NCBI GenBank assembly: GCA_945907065.1
Contig: CAMDSC010000002.1
Span: 1-64,000, forward strand
Length of the DNA: 64,000 nt
Direction of reading: 5' to 3'
Origin: Chitinophaga pinensis
GTDB taxonomy: Bacteria > Bacteroidota > Bacteroidia > NS11-12g > UBA9320
The position numbers and the translations under genes were made by a program. Positions within the stretch are counted from its first letter, which is position 1. The number at the start of each line of letters is the position of its first letter. The notes under the pieces were generated by a model, which saw only the letters and a program-made list of their open reading frames with translations, had not been told where the DNA came from and searched no databases. This document shows positions 9,837 through 17,753 of the stretch, piece after piece.

Positions 9837-9910
9837 CGGGGTGTAGCGTAGCCCGGTATCGCGCCTGCTTTGGGAGCAGGAGGTCGTAGGTTCGAATCCT
9901 GCCACCCCGA
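9837..9910 (+). tRNA. tRNA-Pro (TGG anticodon)
   Basis: A 74-nt tRNA. The acceptor CGGGGTG pairs with CACCCCG, the anticodon stem-loop is CCTGCTTTGGGAGCAGG with TGG, and the T loop is TTCGAAT. The discriminator is A. CCA is not encoded. It starts 14 nt after tRNA-Ser and is surely on the same transcript. Confidence 0.97.
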
Positions 9911-9912
9911 CT

Positions 9913-9941
9913 ACCCCCTTCGCTTTGGAGGGGGTTTTTTT
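9913..9941 (+). terminator. Terminator-like hairpin wedged between tRNA-Pro and tRNA-Arg
   Basis: ACCCCCT (9913-9919) pairs perfectly with AGGGGGT (9929-9935) around a 9-nt loop and is followed by a run of T to 9941. It has the full form of an intrinsic terminator, yet tRNA-Arg begins two bases later, leaving no room for a promoter. Confidence 0.7.
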
Positions 9942-9943
9942 AT

Positions 9944-10017
9944 GGTCCGGTAGCTCAGTTGGATAGAGCAACAGATTTCTAATCTGTGGGTCGGGGGTTC
10001 GAATCCCTTCCGGATCA
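9944..10017 (+). tRNA. tRNA-Arg (TCT anticodon)
   Basis: A 74-nt tRNA. The acceptor GGTCCGG pairs with CCGGATC (one G-U), the anticodon stem-loop is CAGATTTCTAATCTG with TCT, and the T arm GGGGG TTCGAAT CCCTT has two G-U pairs. The discriminator is A. It reads AGA. It is the last gene before the accessory patch at 10085-11810. Confidence 0.96.
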
Positions 10018-10060
10018 CTATAATGCTTTTTGCATTTCTATAAACAGGTTATAAATCCAA

Positions 10061-10092
10061 TTTCTTCCCATTTTTAAAGACTTGTATCTTTG
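10061..10092 (+). promoter_or_regulatory. Candidate promoter of the truncated cyclase gene
   Basis: TATCTTTG at 10085-10092 matches TAnnTTTG exactly. A weak TTTC box lies 20 nt upstream (10061-10064). It sits about 80 bp before the ATG of the cyclase remnant, so the control region of that gene seems to have survived the deletion. Confidence 0.5.
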
Positions 10093-10173
10093 CAGTACTT
10101 ATTATATGTTTGAAGCATAATAAACTGTTTTGATATTTAATGCTTAAATGATTGATAACCAGCTAAACAATTA

Positions 10174-10260
10174 ATGAATAATTCCAAATCAAACTCGCGC
10201 CAATTAGCCTGTGTAATGTTTACCGACATCGTTGGTTATACGGCTTTAATGGGTGAGTAG
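10174..10260 (+). pseudogene. N-terminal fragment of a class III adenylate/guanylate cyclase
   Basis: An ATG at 10174 opens 28 codons ending in TAG at 10258-10260. The translated RQLACVMFTDIVGYTALMGE is the standard opening of the class III cyclase catalytic domain, where FTDIVGYT includes the first metal-binding Asp. The rest of the ~180-residue domain is absent. Directly after GAG the sequence changes to the tail of another gene in a different frame, so this is a deletion scar and not a simple nonsense mutation. The product would be inactive. Confidence 0.85.
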
Positions 10261-10505
10261 GAACCAGCATAGCAGTTTTAACAGGTCTAACTGCCCTATT
10301 AAAATTTCAGGAAAAATGGTCGGAATATAGAATGACTGCCGAAGCTGCAATTCAGGAAAAAATACTTTTTCAAACCTTATCTGGACCCTACGATAAGCAA
10401 CATGAACCTTTTAAATTATTGGTTAAAAGGGTTGAAAATTTACTAAGCAAAGAACACGATCATTGGAGTCAATACATCAATGAAAACAATAATACAAATG
10501 CATAA
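10260..10505 (+). pseudogene. C-terminal fragment of a SLATT/DUF4231-type two-helix membrane effector
   Basis: The frame starting GGA at 10260 is open for 81 codons to TAA at 10503-10505 but has no start at its 5' end; a TGA lies just upstream in frame. It reads SIAVLTGLTALLKFQEKW, then EYRMTAEAA and SGPYDKQHEPFKLLVKRVE. This matches my memory of DUF4231/SLATT C-terminal regions: end of the second membrane helix, then a cytoplasmic helical part. The N-terminal helix and start are missing. SLATT proteins are predicted pore-forming effectors in nucleotide-signalling conflict systems. It precedes an intact TIR-like/TPR gene by 45 bp. Confidence 0.7.
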
Positions 10506-10550
10506 AAACTGAAACCTTAATTTAAACAAACACTCATAAAAAAACAAAAC

Positions 10551-11810
10551 ATGGGACAAGAAGTAAGTTGCTTTGTGATTATCGGTTATGGCAAAAAAAC
10601 AAGCTACGCTAATGGGAAAGCACGAGTATTAGATTTAGACCAAACCTTTTCTTTGCTGATAAAACCAGTTTTTGAAGCATTAAAAATTCCTTGCTACCGA
10701 GCCATTGATAAAAATCTAAATGGCAGTATTGATAAAGTAATGCTTCAAGAGATAAAGAATGCAGACATATCTATTGTTGATATTTCGACATTAAACGCCA
10801 ATGTAATGTGGGAACTTGGAGTGAGGCATTCATTAAAGCCAAATCATACCATAATGATTTGTGAAAAAGAGCAAATGAGTAGTATTCCTTTTGACATAAA
10901 TCATTTTGTAGTATATCAATATGCTCATTCCGAAGAAGGTATTCCTTATCTGGAAGTAGAAAGGTTTAGAAAAGTATTAACAGACCTTGTTACAGGAGTT
11001 CTTAACCAAAATCCAGCAATGACTGATAGTCCTGTTTTTACATTTTTAGAAGATGAATTAAAGAGAGATGCCAAAGCAAATGATACTGATAATTCCGATT
11101 CCTTTGCTACGATTATGAGGAACGCAGAGAAAGCAAAAAACAATAAGGAATATGATATAGCATTAGAATTATTAGCATCCGCTAAAATTGCAGCTTCACA
11201 AAATATGACCTTAAAAGATAATTTAGCGTTTATCATTTCAAGGCAAGCATTATGTACCTACAAATCAAAACAACCTAATGAATTGGAAGCTTTACAAAAA
11301 GCTAAATTTATTTTAGATGAACTAAAACCCGAGCAAAGTCAGGACATAGAAGTTTTGGGATTAAGCGGTGCAATAAATAAACGATTGAATGAAATTTCAG
11401 ATGATGTGAAATATCTTGACAATGCTATTAGCTTTTATGAAAAAGGTTTTAATCTAAAACAAGATTATTATAATGGCATCAATCTGGCTTTCATGTTGTA
11501 TAAAAAAACAGGATTATTAAAAGAGCAAAATCAGGATTGGGAGGATATTAAACTTAAAGCCGATTATATAAGAAACTCAGTATTTGAAATAGCTTCAAAA
11601 ATCGAATCCGACCCTAATTTCGATAAATCAAATGATGCTGTTTGGGTGCTTTATACCATCGCTGATGTATACCATTATAAAAATAAAGCTGATAAACAAA
11701 AAGAATATGAAGAAAGAGCCGACCAACTCAATAATACTTTTGCCATGGATTCATATTACACACAAAAAGAAAAAATAACTTCAACTTTAAATTCAATAAA
11801 CAAACCCTAA
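10551..11810 (+). CDS. TIR-like/nucleoside deoxyribosyltransferase-like domain fused to TPR-type sensor region (DUF4071/TPR-S-like)
   Basis: A 419-residue soluble protein. The N-terminal part (about 1-155) has the pattern CFVIIGYGKK (6-15), LIKPVFEAL, a hydrophobic strand IVDIST (about 75-80) and NANVMWELGVRHSL (about 82-95). The ELG-RH Glu sits where TIR and nucleoside-deoxyribosyltransferase-like domains have their catalytic Glu. The rest (about 180-419) is helical with TPR-like pairs. This architecture matches proteins annotated as DUF4071/TRAFs-binding or TPR-S, which are found in nucleotide-centred conflict systems with SLATT effectors. Here the upstream partners are broken but this gene is intact. 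NAD- or nucleotide-cleaving activity is inferred. The ATG start leaves 45 bp after the SLATT remnant, suggesting a former operon. Confidence 0.75.
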   Translation: MGQEVSCFVIIGYGKKTSYANGKARVLDLDQTFSLLIKPVFEALKIPCYRAIDKNLNGSIDKVMLQEIKNADISIVDISTLNANVMWELGVRHSLKPNHTIMICEKEQMSSIPFDINHFVVYQYAHSEEGIPYLEVERFRKVLTDLVTGVLNQNPAMTDSPVFTFLEDELKRDAKANDTDNSDSFATIMRNAEKAKNNKEYDIALELLASAKIAASQNMTLKDNLAFIISRQALCTYKSKQPNELEALQKAKFILDELKPEQSQDIEVLGLSGAINKRLNEISDDVKYLDNAISFYEKGFNLKQDYYNGINLAFMLYKKTGLLKEQNQDWEDIKLKADYIRNSVFEIASKIESDPNFDKSNDAVWVLYTIADVYHYKNKADKQKEYEERADQLNNTFAMDSYYTQKEKITSTLNSINKP

Positions 11811-11845
11811 CCGTGCTTTATAAATTTTTTAAATTAAATACTTTA

Positions 11846-12979
11846 ATGAATAAAACTACCCTTATTTCATTTGCCTTTATTCTTCCAGCCTTTACTTTTG
11901 GCCAAATAAAAAATCCAAAAAACTTAACCTATGAATGGACAACTGACACTTCAAAACATATTGTTGATCTTTCTGAATTAACATTAACAACATCAAAAGA
12001 TGCATTACCTACTCTCGATTTTCCTAAATTTATTCTAAAATCGGATAAAAATTTTAATTTTTATGAATACGAACCGGTAATTGCCGTGAGTTATAATGGT
12101 GAATCAAAAGCATATCCGCTGAGCTTGCTTACCATGTATGAATTATCAAATGACAGTATCGGAGGCGAACAGGCTATGGTTACTTTTTGCCCAATGTGCA
12201 ATGCTGCAATGGTATTTAATCGTAAAGTAAAAAAAGATGGCCAACAGTATCTGCTTAATTTTGGTATTTCCGGATTATTGATGCATAATGATATGATAAT
12301 GTATGATAAGCAAACCAATACTTGGTGGGAACAATTAATGGGTGAAGCTATTGTTGGCGAGCTGGCAGGTGTTGAATTAAAGATGATGCGGGCATTGATT
12401 ATTTCGGTTAAAGATTATTTTGACCGATATCCCGAAGGTAAAATACTATCACCCGAAGGAATAAAAATTATAGACAAAACTACTGGGCATCGCCCTTTTC
12501 ATCACCTTAATCACGAAAATAGCACCATTGATTCCGCCTATTTTTTACCCGAGAAAGTGGATTCTCGTCTTCCTCCATTAGAAAGAGTTTTGGATATTCA
12601 TACCGAAGGACATACCATAATTTATCCTTTTTCTTCTCTCGCTAAAAAAGAAGTTCTAAATGAGGTTTATGATAATATGTACTTTACAATTTTTTATCAT
12701 AGTGATATGGTATCTGTATTGGATGAAGATACTCTTTCAAAATCAAGAAAAATAGGAAGCGCCACAGCTTTTAGAAGTTATTTGAACGGTGTGAATTATA
12801 CTTTTAAAAAGAAGGATAATTATTTTGTTGACGACCAAACCCACTCGGTTTGGGATATTACAGGTTATTGTAAGGAAGGAACTTTAAAAGAAAAACAACT
12901 TATGATTTTGCCGCATAGTAATCATTTTGCCTTTGCATATCTAGCCTTTTTTCCGGATGCTATAATTTATGGGAAATAA
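11846..12979 (+). CDS. DUF3179 family exported protein
   Basis: A 377-residue protein of the DUF3179 family, whose function is unknown. The signal peptide MNKTTLISFAFILPAFTFGQ supports the ATG at 11846 over an in-frame GTG at 11813, which would add 11 residues and hide the signal. Key segments are PVIAVSYNGESKAYPLSLL, the CPMCNAAMVFNR Cys motif (typical CPLC/CPMC in this family) and a Trp-rich stretch NTWWEQL. The paired Cys suggest metal or redox chemistry in the periplasm. It begins shortly after the TIR-like gene but is not obviously related to it. A strong terminator follows its stop. Confidence 0.85.
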   Translation: MNKTTLISFAFILPAFTFGQIKNPKNLTYEWTTDTSKHIVDLSELTLTTSKDALPTLDFPKFILKSDKNFNFYEYEPVIAVSYNGESKAYPLSLLTMYELSNDSIGGEQAMVTFCPMCNAAMVFNRKVKKDGQQYLLNFGISGLLMHNDMIMYDKQTNTWWEQLMGEAIVGELAGVELKMMRALIISVKDYFDRYPEGKILSPEGIKIIDKTTGHRPFHHLNHENSTIDSAYFLPEKVDSRLPPLERVLDIHTEGHTIIYPFSSLAKKEVLNEVYDNMYFTIFYHSDMVSVLDEDTLSKSRKIGSATAFRSYLNGVNYTFKKKDNYFVDDQTHSVWDITGYCKEGTLKEKQLMILPHSNHFAFAYLAFFPDAIIYGK

Positions 12980-12985
12980 AAAAAT

Positions 12986-13017
12986 GCCGCCGTAAAATTT
13001 AATTTACGACGGCTTTT
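12986..13017 (+). terminator. Bidirectional intrinsic terminator
   Basis: GCCGCCGTAAA pairs with TTTACGACGGC with one mismatch, followed by TTTT on the plus strand and by a T-rich run on the minus strand. It lies between convergent genes (the DUF3179 gene and tryptophan dioxygenase) and can serve both. Confidence 0.85.
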
Positions 13018-13057
13018 AAAACTAATAGTTCTAGATTTATTATTCTACTTTAATTAA

Positions 13058-13972
13058 TTACACATTTTCACCCCAATGTTCCAATTCTTCTTTTGACCAT
13101 AGTTCGGGAAAGAAAATTCGACGTTGATATTTTGGGTGCATATATTTTCTCCAATCACTTCCACCAGTAGCTTCAGCCTTTCCCAAATATTTACCAGCTG
13201 CATTATAATGAGCCATTACCCAATTAACATTTACTGTATAATCATAGTGGCGCATAGCTTTCACTAATTCACTGTCTGTTTTTATATCATCGGGTAGTTG
13301 TTTAAATTTTGTCCATAAATTAGAGGTATTGTAATTTTCCATTTTCAACAAAAACTCATCTTTATAGCGTTTTTCAAACAATTGAATCATTGTATTTTTC
13401 TTTCCAGTGGTATGATCTTTTCCTGCTGCTTGCCAATATAAATGCTCAAAGGCATAGTCATAAGGAGTGTTTCTGTCAATGGTAGAACGAAATCTATAGT
13501 CAATTAAATTAATCAATTCAGTGGATGAAAATTCAATTAATCGGTATTGAGCACTTTGAAACCCGCTGGCTGGGGTTAAAGTGTTTCTAAATTTCATATA
13601 TTGATCCATTTCCATGCCATCTCCCATAATATCAAAGGATGTAGAAAGCATGTCAAAATACCGGCTTATTCGTCTTAATTTTTCAGTAAAAAAAGCTGCT
13701 TCAATTTTTGGACTATTACTTACTTGATCTATTTCCCATAAAATCATTTTAAATAATAACTCATTAATCTGATGATACATAATAAATACCATTTCATCTG
13801 GCAATGTAGTTCTCTGTACTTGAAGATTTAATAATGCATCAGGCATAATGTAATCCCAATAATTCATTGGTTTTGCCCATATCAATCCTTCTAAATGTAC
13901 TTCGTGATTTTGGTCTATTAAATTAAATTTTTCTTCTATACGATTGTGTATCGATTTTTGGGATTCGGTCAT
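13058..13972 (-). CDS. kynA: Tryptophan 2,3-dioxygenase
   Basis: A 304-residue haem enzyme opening the indole ring of tryptophan to give N-formylkynurenine. Family marks include NYWDYIMPDALLNLQ (about 37-51), FIMYHQINELLFKMILWEID (about 63-82, with the conserved active-site His and the aromatic-to-Leu variation seen in the Bacteroidota branch), SGFQSAQYRLIE (about 125-136) and TGGSDWRKYMHPKYQRRIFFPELW (near 270-293). Length is close to the family norm. No other kynurenine-pathway gene is adjacent, although nadC (quinolinate to nicotinate nucleotide) lies about 10 kb away. Confidence 0.92.
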   Translation of the reverse strand: MTESQKSIHNRIEEKFNLIDQNHEVHLEGLIWAKPMNYWDYIMPDALLNLQVQRTTLPDEMVFIMYHQINELLFKMILWEIDQVSNSPKIEAAFFTEKLRRISRYFDMLSTSFDIMGDGMEMDQYMKFRNTLTPASGFQSAQYRLIEFSSTELINLIDYRFRSTIDRNTPYDYAFEHLYWQAAGKDHTTGKKNTMIQLFEKRYKDEFLLKMENYNTSNLWTKFKQLPDDIKTDSELVKAMRHYDYTVNVNWVMAHYNAAGKYLGKAEATGGSDWRKYMHPKYQRRIFFPELWSKEELEHWGENV

Positions 13973-13997
13973 AAATTTAATTCGGATTTTTAGAAGT

Positions 13998-15074
13998 TTA
14001 GTGAGTTCCTAATGCTTTTAAAGTAAGAAAGTGGGAGTAAAGTGCATTAAAGAAAGTTGGTTTAAGGTTATATTCTACTCCAAATTCTTTCGCAGTTTTT
14101 TCAACAATTGGAGCAATTTTATTATAATGTACGTGACAAATATTTGGGAATAAATGATGCTCAATCTGAAAATTAAGACCTCCAACATACCAACTCAAGA
14201 GTTTGTTATTATGAGCAAAATCAGAGGTTGTTTTAAGTTGATGCACATGCCAATCTGAATTTACAGTTGGTTCAAATTCAATTTGGTCGGCTCCTTCCAC
14301 AACATGGGCCATTTGAAAAACAAGACTTAAAATAATACTCGCTACCCAATGCATCGCAAAAAATCCTATTGCTATTTGGTAAAATTTAAAATCTGTTAAC
14401 CAAAGCGGCAAACCAATAATTACAAATAAATAAACCACCTTTCTAATAGCCATTTTTATATACTCCCCAGTCAATTTTTTATTCATATGCTTTACTAAGC
14501 CCTTTCTGTTATAACCAAATAATCGAGTAAAGTCATTCACCAACATCGACAGGGTCATTAATCCATAAAAGAAAAAAGCATAAATAAACTGGAACTTATG
14601 AATTTTTTTAAGTGGAGTATTAAAGGATAATCGTATCGGCCCCTTTTCATCGATATCTTCATCAAGACCTGAAATATTGGTAAATGTATGATGCAAAACA
14701 TTGTGTTGAATTTTCCAGTTTAACATATTGCTTCCCAATAAATAAATTGTGCCCGAAAGCAAATTATTTACCCAAGGCTTTTTAGAATAGGCTCCATGAC
14801 AAGCATCGTGCATCACTCCCATGCCAACACCTGCAATACCAATACCCATAACAATAGTTAAAATAAAAGCAAACCATAATGACATTGGAATCGTTAAAAT
14901 TAAAATGAATGGCACTACATATATGCTGATTAGGATAATAGTTTTAATTACCATAGTTGCGTTAGCTGCCATACTAATTTGATTTTCTTTAAAATAATTG
15001 TTTACATTTTTTCTTAATGTAATAGCAAATTCCTTTTCTAACTTGCTACTACTGGTGAATTTAACATTTTGCAT
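13998..15074 (-). CDS. Membrane fatty acid (acyl-CoA/acyl-lipid) desaturase
   Basis: A 358-residue integral membrane di-iron desaturase with the three His boxes: HDACHG (about 110-115), HNVLHH (about 146-151) and QIEHHLFP (about 306-313). Four main hydrophobic segments flank them (about 45-95, 200-250). The QxxHH third box is typical of front-end or linoleoyl-CoA-type desaturases. It is 25 bp upstream of tryptophan dioxygenase on the same strand. It is divergent from the carotenoid operon and shares a 367-bp intergenic region with it. Regiospecificity cannot be read from sequence. Confidence 0.92.
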   Translation of the reverse strand: MQNVKFTSSSKLEKEFAITLRKNVNNYFKENQISMAANATMVIKTIILISIYVVPFILILTIPMSLWFAFILTIVMGIGIAGVGMGVMHDACHGAYSKKPWVNNLLSGTIYLLGSNMLNWKIQHNVLHHTFTNISGLDEDIDEKGPIRLSFNTPLKKIHKFQFIYAFFFYGLMTLSMLVNDFTRLFGYNRKGLVKHMNKKLTGEYIKMAIRKVVYLFVIIGLPLWLTDFKFYQIAIGFFAMHWVASIILSLVFQMAHVVEGADQIEFEPTVNSDWHVHQLKTTSDFAHNNKLLSWYVGGLNFQIEHHLFPNICHVHYNKIAPIVEKTAKEFGVEYNLKPTFFNALYSHFLTLKALGTH

Positions 15075-15372
15075 TAGGTGATTTTTTATTTTTTGTTAAT
15101 TAAATTTCAAATGTTTCTACAATAAAATATAACTGCAAAAATGAATAATAAGTTTTGGTTTTTTAAAAAAAGTTATAAAGTTCCTCGTCTTGCTTTTTGG
15201 GATTCTATACTTTCAAACAAAACTTGAAAGTTACCTTTTCCATTTTTTTTTGCAAAAATATAGAAAATTAATTTTAAGACCTTTTTGTCTCTAAATATTT
15301 TTTATGACTTTAATCAGCTATGTAAATAAATATTCAACTTAGAATTAAATATTTATAGAATTTTTCACTTTC

Positions 15373-15436
15373 TTTGTTTAATTCCAAACAAAAATTATTT
15401 ATTTTTGTTTAATATTTAAACAATTTCATTAAACAA
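15373..15436 (+). promoter_or_regulatory. crt operon promoter with four TTGTTTAA half-sites
   Basis: TATTTTTG at 15400-15407 matches the TAnnTTTG -7 box. A TTTG at 15373-15376 lies 23 nt upstream of it. Four copies of TTGTTTAA or its complement lie in 63 bp: 15374-15381, 15405-15412, 15416-15423 (reverse) and 15429-15436 (reverse). The middle two form a perfect 8-bp-arm palindrome (15405-15423) overlapping the -7 box and presumed start site. The last copy ends 5 nt before the crtI ATG. The arrangement looks like a repressor operator. MerR/CarH-type light regulators are a known class for crt genes, but no regulator gene is nearby. Confidence 0.6.
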
Positions 15437-15441
15437 TATAA

Positions 15442-16920
15442 ATGCAAAAAATTGCTGTCATAGGTTCGGGTTTTTCTGGTTTAAGCACCTCAGCCTATTT
15501 AGCTTCAGCAGGATATGAGGTTCATGTTTTTGAAAAAAATGAAGTTGCCGGTGGCAGAGCTAGGCAATTTAGAACCGAAACAGGATACGTATTTGATATG
15601 GGACCAAGTTGGTATTGGATGCCCGATGTATTTGAAAAATTTTTTAATGATTTTGGGTTTTCAGTTTCCGATTTCTATGAGCTTAAATTATTGAACCCTT
15701 CATTTGATGTTGTATTTGACAAAAAAGACACAATGAGTGTTCCTGAAAAATACGATGAATTGTGTAATTTATTTGAATCCATCGAGAAAGGCAGTTCTGC
15801 TCAACTGACTAAATTTATGTCTGAGGCTGAATACAAATACAAAACAGGAATTGAGAAAATCGTTTACAAGCCAGGACTTTCAATTACTGAATTTATTGAT
15901 TTGGACATTATTAAAGGTGCTTTTCGCTTACAGATTTTTTCTTCTTTTAGTAAACATGTACGAAAGTATTTCTCCCATCCTAAACTTATTGCATTGATGG
16001 AGTTTCCAGTTTTATTTTTAGGTGCTATGCCAAGCGAAACCCCTGCTTTGTACAGTTTGATGAATTATGCCGGACTAAAATTAGGAACCTACTATCCAAT
16101 GGGCGGATTTGGGAAAGTGATAGATGCTATGTCAAAGGTAGCGGAAAAAAATGGTGTGGTATTCCATTACAATTCCCCTGTTGAAAAAATTGAGATTGAG
16201 AATAATCAGGCTAAAAAAATTGTTATCAATGGCGAACAATTTGCGTTTGATGCCATAGTTGCTTCTGCTGATTATCATCATGTAGAAAGTAAATTATTAC
16301 CGGTTGAATATAGAAATTACTCTGAAAATTATTGGGATAAAAAAACGTTTGCCCCATCGAGTTTGATTTTTTATTTAGGAGTAAATAAAAGAATCAAATC
16401 ACTAGAACACCATACATTGTTTTTTGATGAAGATTTGGATTTGCATTCTAGAGAGATTTACAAAAATCCCAAATGGCCTACCAAACCTCTTTTTTATGTT
16501 TGTTGCCCTTCAAAAACAGACGATGGAATAGCTCCGGAAGGACATGAAAATTTATTTCTGTTAATGCCTATTGCAGCCGGATTGGGAGATACTAACGAAT
16601 TAAGGGAAAAGTATTTCGATATGATGATGGAACGGTTAGAAAATCAAACTGGCGAGGAAATATTAAGCCATATTGATTTCAAAAAAAGCTATTGTGTTAA
16701 TGATTTTATTTTAGACTACAACTCTTATAAAGGCAATGCCTATGGACTTGCCAATACCCTTAGTCAAACCGCGAATTTGAAACCCAAAATACGAAACAAA
16801 AAAATTAACAACCTTTTTTATACCGGTCAACTTACTGTTCCAGGACCAGGTGTACCTCCATCAATTATTTCAGGTAAAGTAGCCGCCACACAATTAATTA
16901 AACATTTGAATAAAATATGA
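15442..16920 (+). CDS. crtI: Phytoene desaturase
   Basis: A 492-residue CrtI-type flavoprotein converting phytoene to lycopene by successive desaturation. The dinucleotide-binding motif is at the very N-terminus (IAVIGSGFSGLSTSAYLASAG, about 3-23). It is followed by AGGRARQF (about 37-44) and closed by the carotenoid-desaturase signature near FYTGQLTVPGPGVPPSIISG (about 458-477). The start at 15442 is fixed by the Rossmann motif. Its last bases overlap the crtB start (ATGA), a sign of translational coupling. First gene of the carotenoid operon. Confidence 0.96.
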   Translation: MQKIAVIGSGFSGLSTSAYLASAGYEVHVFEKNEVAGGRARQFRTETGYVFDMGPSWYWMPDVFEKFFNDFGFSVSDFYELKLLNPSFDVVFDKKDTMSVPEKYDELCNLFESIEKGSSAQLTKFMSEAEYKYKTGIEKIVYKPGLSITEFIDLDIIKGAFRLQIFSSFSKHVRKYFSHPKLIALMEFPVLFLGAMPSETPALYSLMNYAGLKLGTYYPMGGFGKVIDAMSKVAEKNGVVFHYNSPVEKIEIENNQAKKIVINGEQFAFDAIVASADYHHVESKLLPVEYRNYSENYWDKKTFAPSSLIFYLGVNKRIKSLEHHTLFFDEDLDLHSREIYKNPKWPTKPLFYVCCPSKTDDGIAPEGHENLFLLMPIAAGLGDTNELREKYFDMMMERLENQTGEEILSHIDFKKSYCVNDFILDYNSYKGNAYGLANTLSQTANLKPKIRNKKINNLFYTGQLTVPGPGVPPSIISGKVAATQLIKHLNKI

Positions 16921-17753
16921 AATTACTCTTTGACAATGTCTCCGCAAAATGCAGTAAAATTACCACCACAGCTTATAGTACCAGTTTTTCATTGGGTATA
17001 TATTTCTTAAATAACAGATTACGAAATCCGATTTATGCTATCTATGGTTTTGTAAGATTTGCCGATGAAATAGTTGATAGTTTTGACGGATATGATAAAA
17101 AGTATTTATTACAAAAATTCAAAACAGATACTTATGAAGCTATAGAAAATGGTATTTCATTAAACCCTATTTTAAATTCATTTCAACACGTGGTTAATGA
17201 ATATCAAATAAACCATGAATTAATTGACACTTTTTTATACAGTATGGAAATGGATTTGGAGAAAATTAATTACTCCAAAGATAAATATGAACAATACATT
17301 TTGGGTTCAGCTGAGGTTGTTGGTTTAATGTGTTTGCATGTATTTACTGAAGGAAATAAAGGCATGTATGAAGAATTAAAACCCTATTCGATGAAACTGG
17401 GTGCAGCGTTTCAAAAAATAAATTTTTTACGTGATTTAAAAGCCGATTACCAGGATTTGGGTCGTTCCTATTTTCCAAATCTTGACCTCTCTAAATTCAC
17501 CACAGATGCAAAGAAAACAATTGAGATTGAGATTGAAAATGATTTTAAAGAAGCATTGATTGGTATTAAAAAATTACCAAGTTCCTCCCGAGGCGGTGTT
17601 TATTTAGCATATGTTTATTATTATTCATTGTTCAAAAAAATAAAAACTGTTCCTGCACATAAGGTTTTAACCGAAAGAATCCGTATCAGCAACAGTCATA
17701 AATTTGGATTGATGCTTAATAGTATGGTTCAGCACAAAATGAATTTGTTATGA
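16917..17753 (+). CDS. crtB: Phytoene synthase
   Basis: A 278-residue squalene/phytoene synthase family protein joining two geranylgeranyl diphosphates. The first Asp-rich motif appears as FVRFADEIVD (about 46-55) and the second region as INFLRDLKADYQDLGRSYFP (about 167-186), both placed as expected. It overlaps crtI by 4 bp and the next gene by 4 bp. Geranylgeranyl diphosphate could come from the polyprenyl synthetase at 42577-43542. Confidence 0.95.
   Translation: MKLLFDNVSAKCSKITTTAYSTSFSLGIYFLNNRLRNPIYAIYGFVRFADEIVDSFDGYDKKYLLQKFKTDTYEAIENGISLNPILNSFQHVVNEYQINHELIDTFLYSMEMDLEKINYSKDKYEQYILGSAEVVGLMCLHVFTEGNKGMYEELKPYSMKLGAAFQKINFLRDLKADYQDLGRSYFPNLDLSKFTTDAKKTIEIEIENDFKEALIGIKKLPSSSRGGVYLAYVYYYSLFKKIKTVPAHKVLTERIRISNSHKFGLMLNSMVQHKMNLL

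Noticed and set aside
10201..10505. Intact small cyclase or fusion protein
   Set aside because: The cyclase part stops after 28 codons and the following part lies in another frame with no start of its own.
11813..11845. GTG start 33 bp upstream for the DUF3179 gene
   Set aside because: It would put 11 residues before a clean signal peptide; the ATG at 11846 is better.
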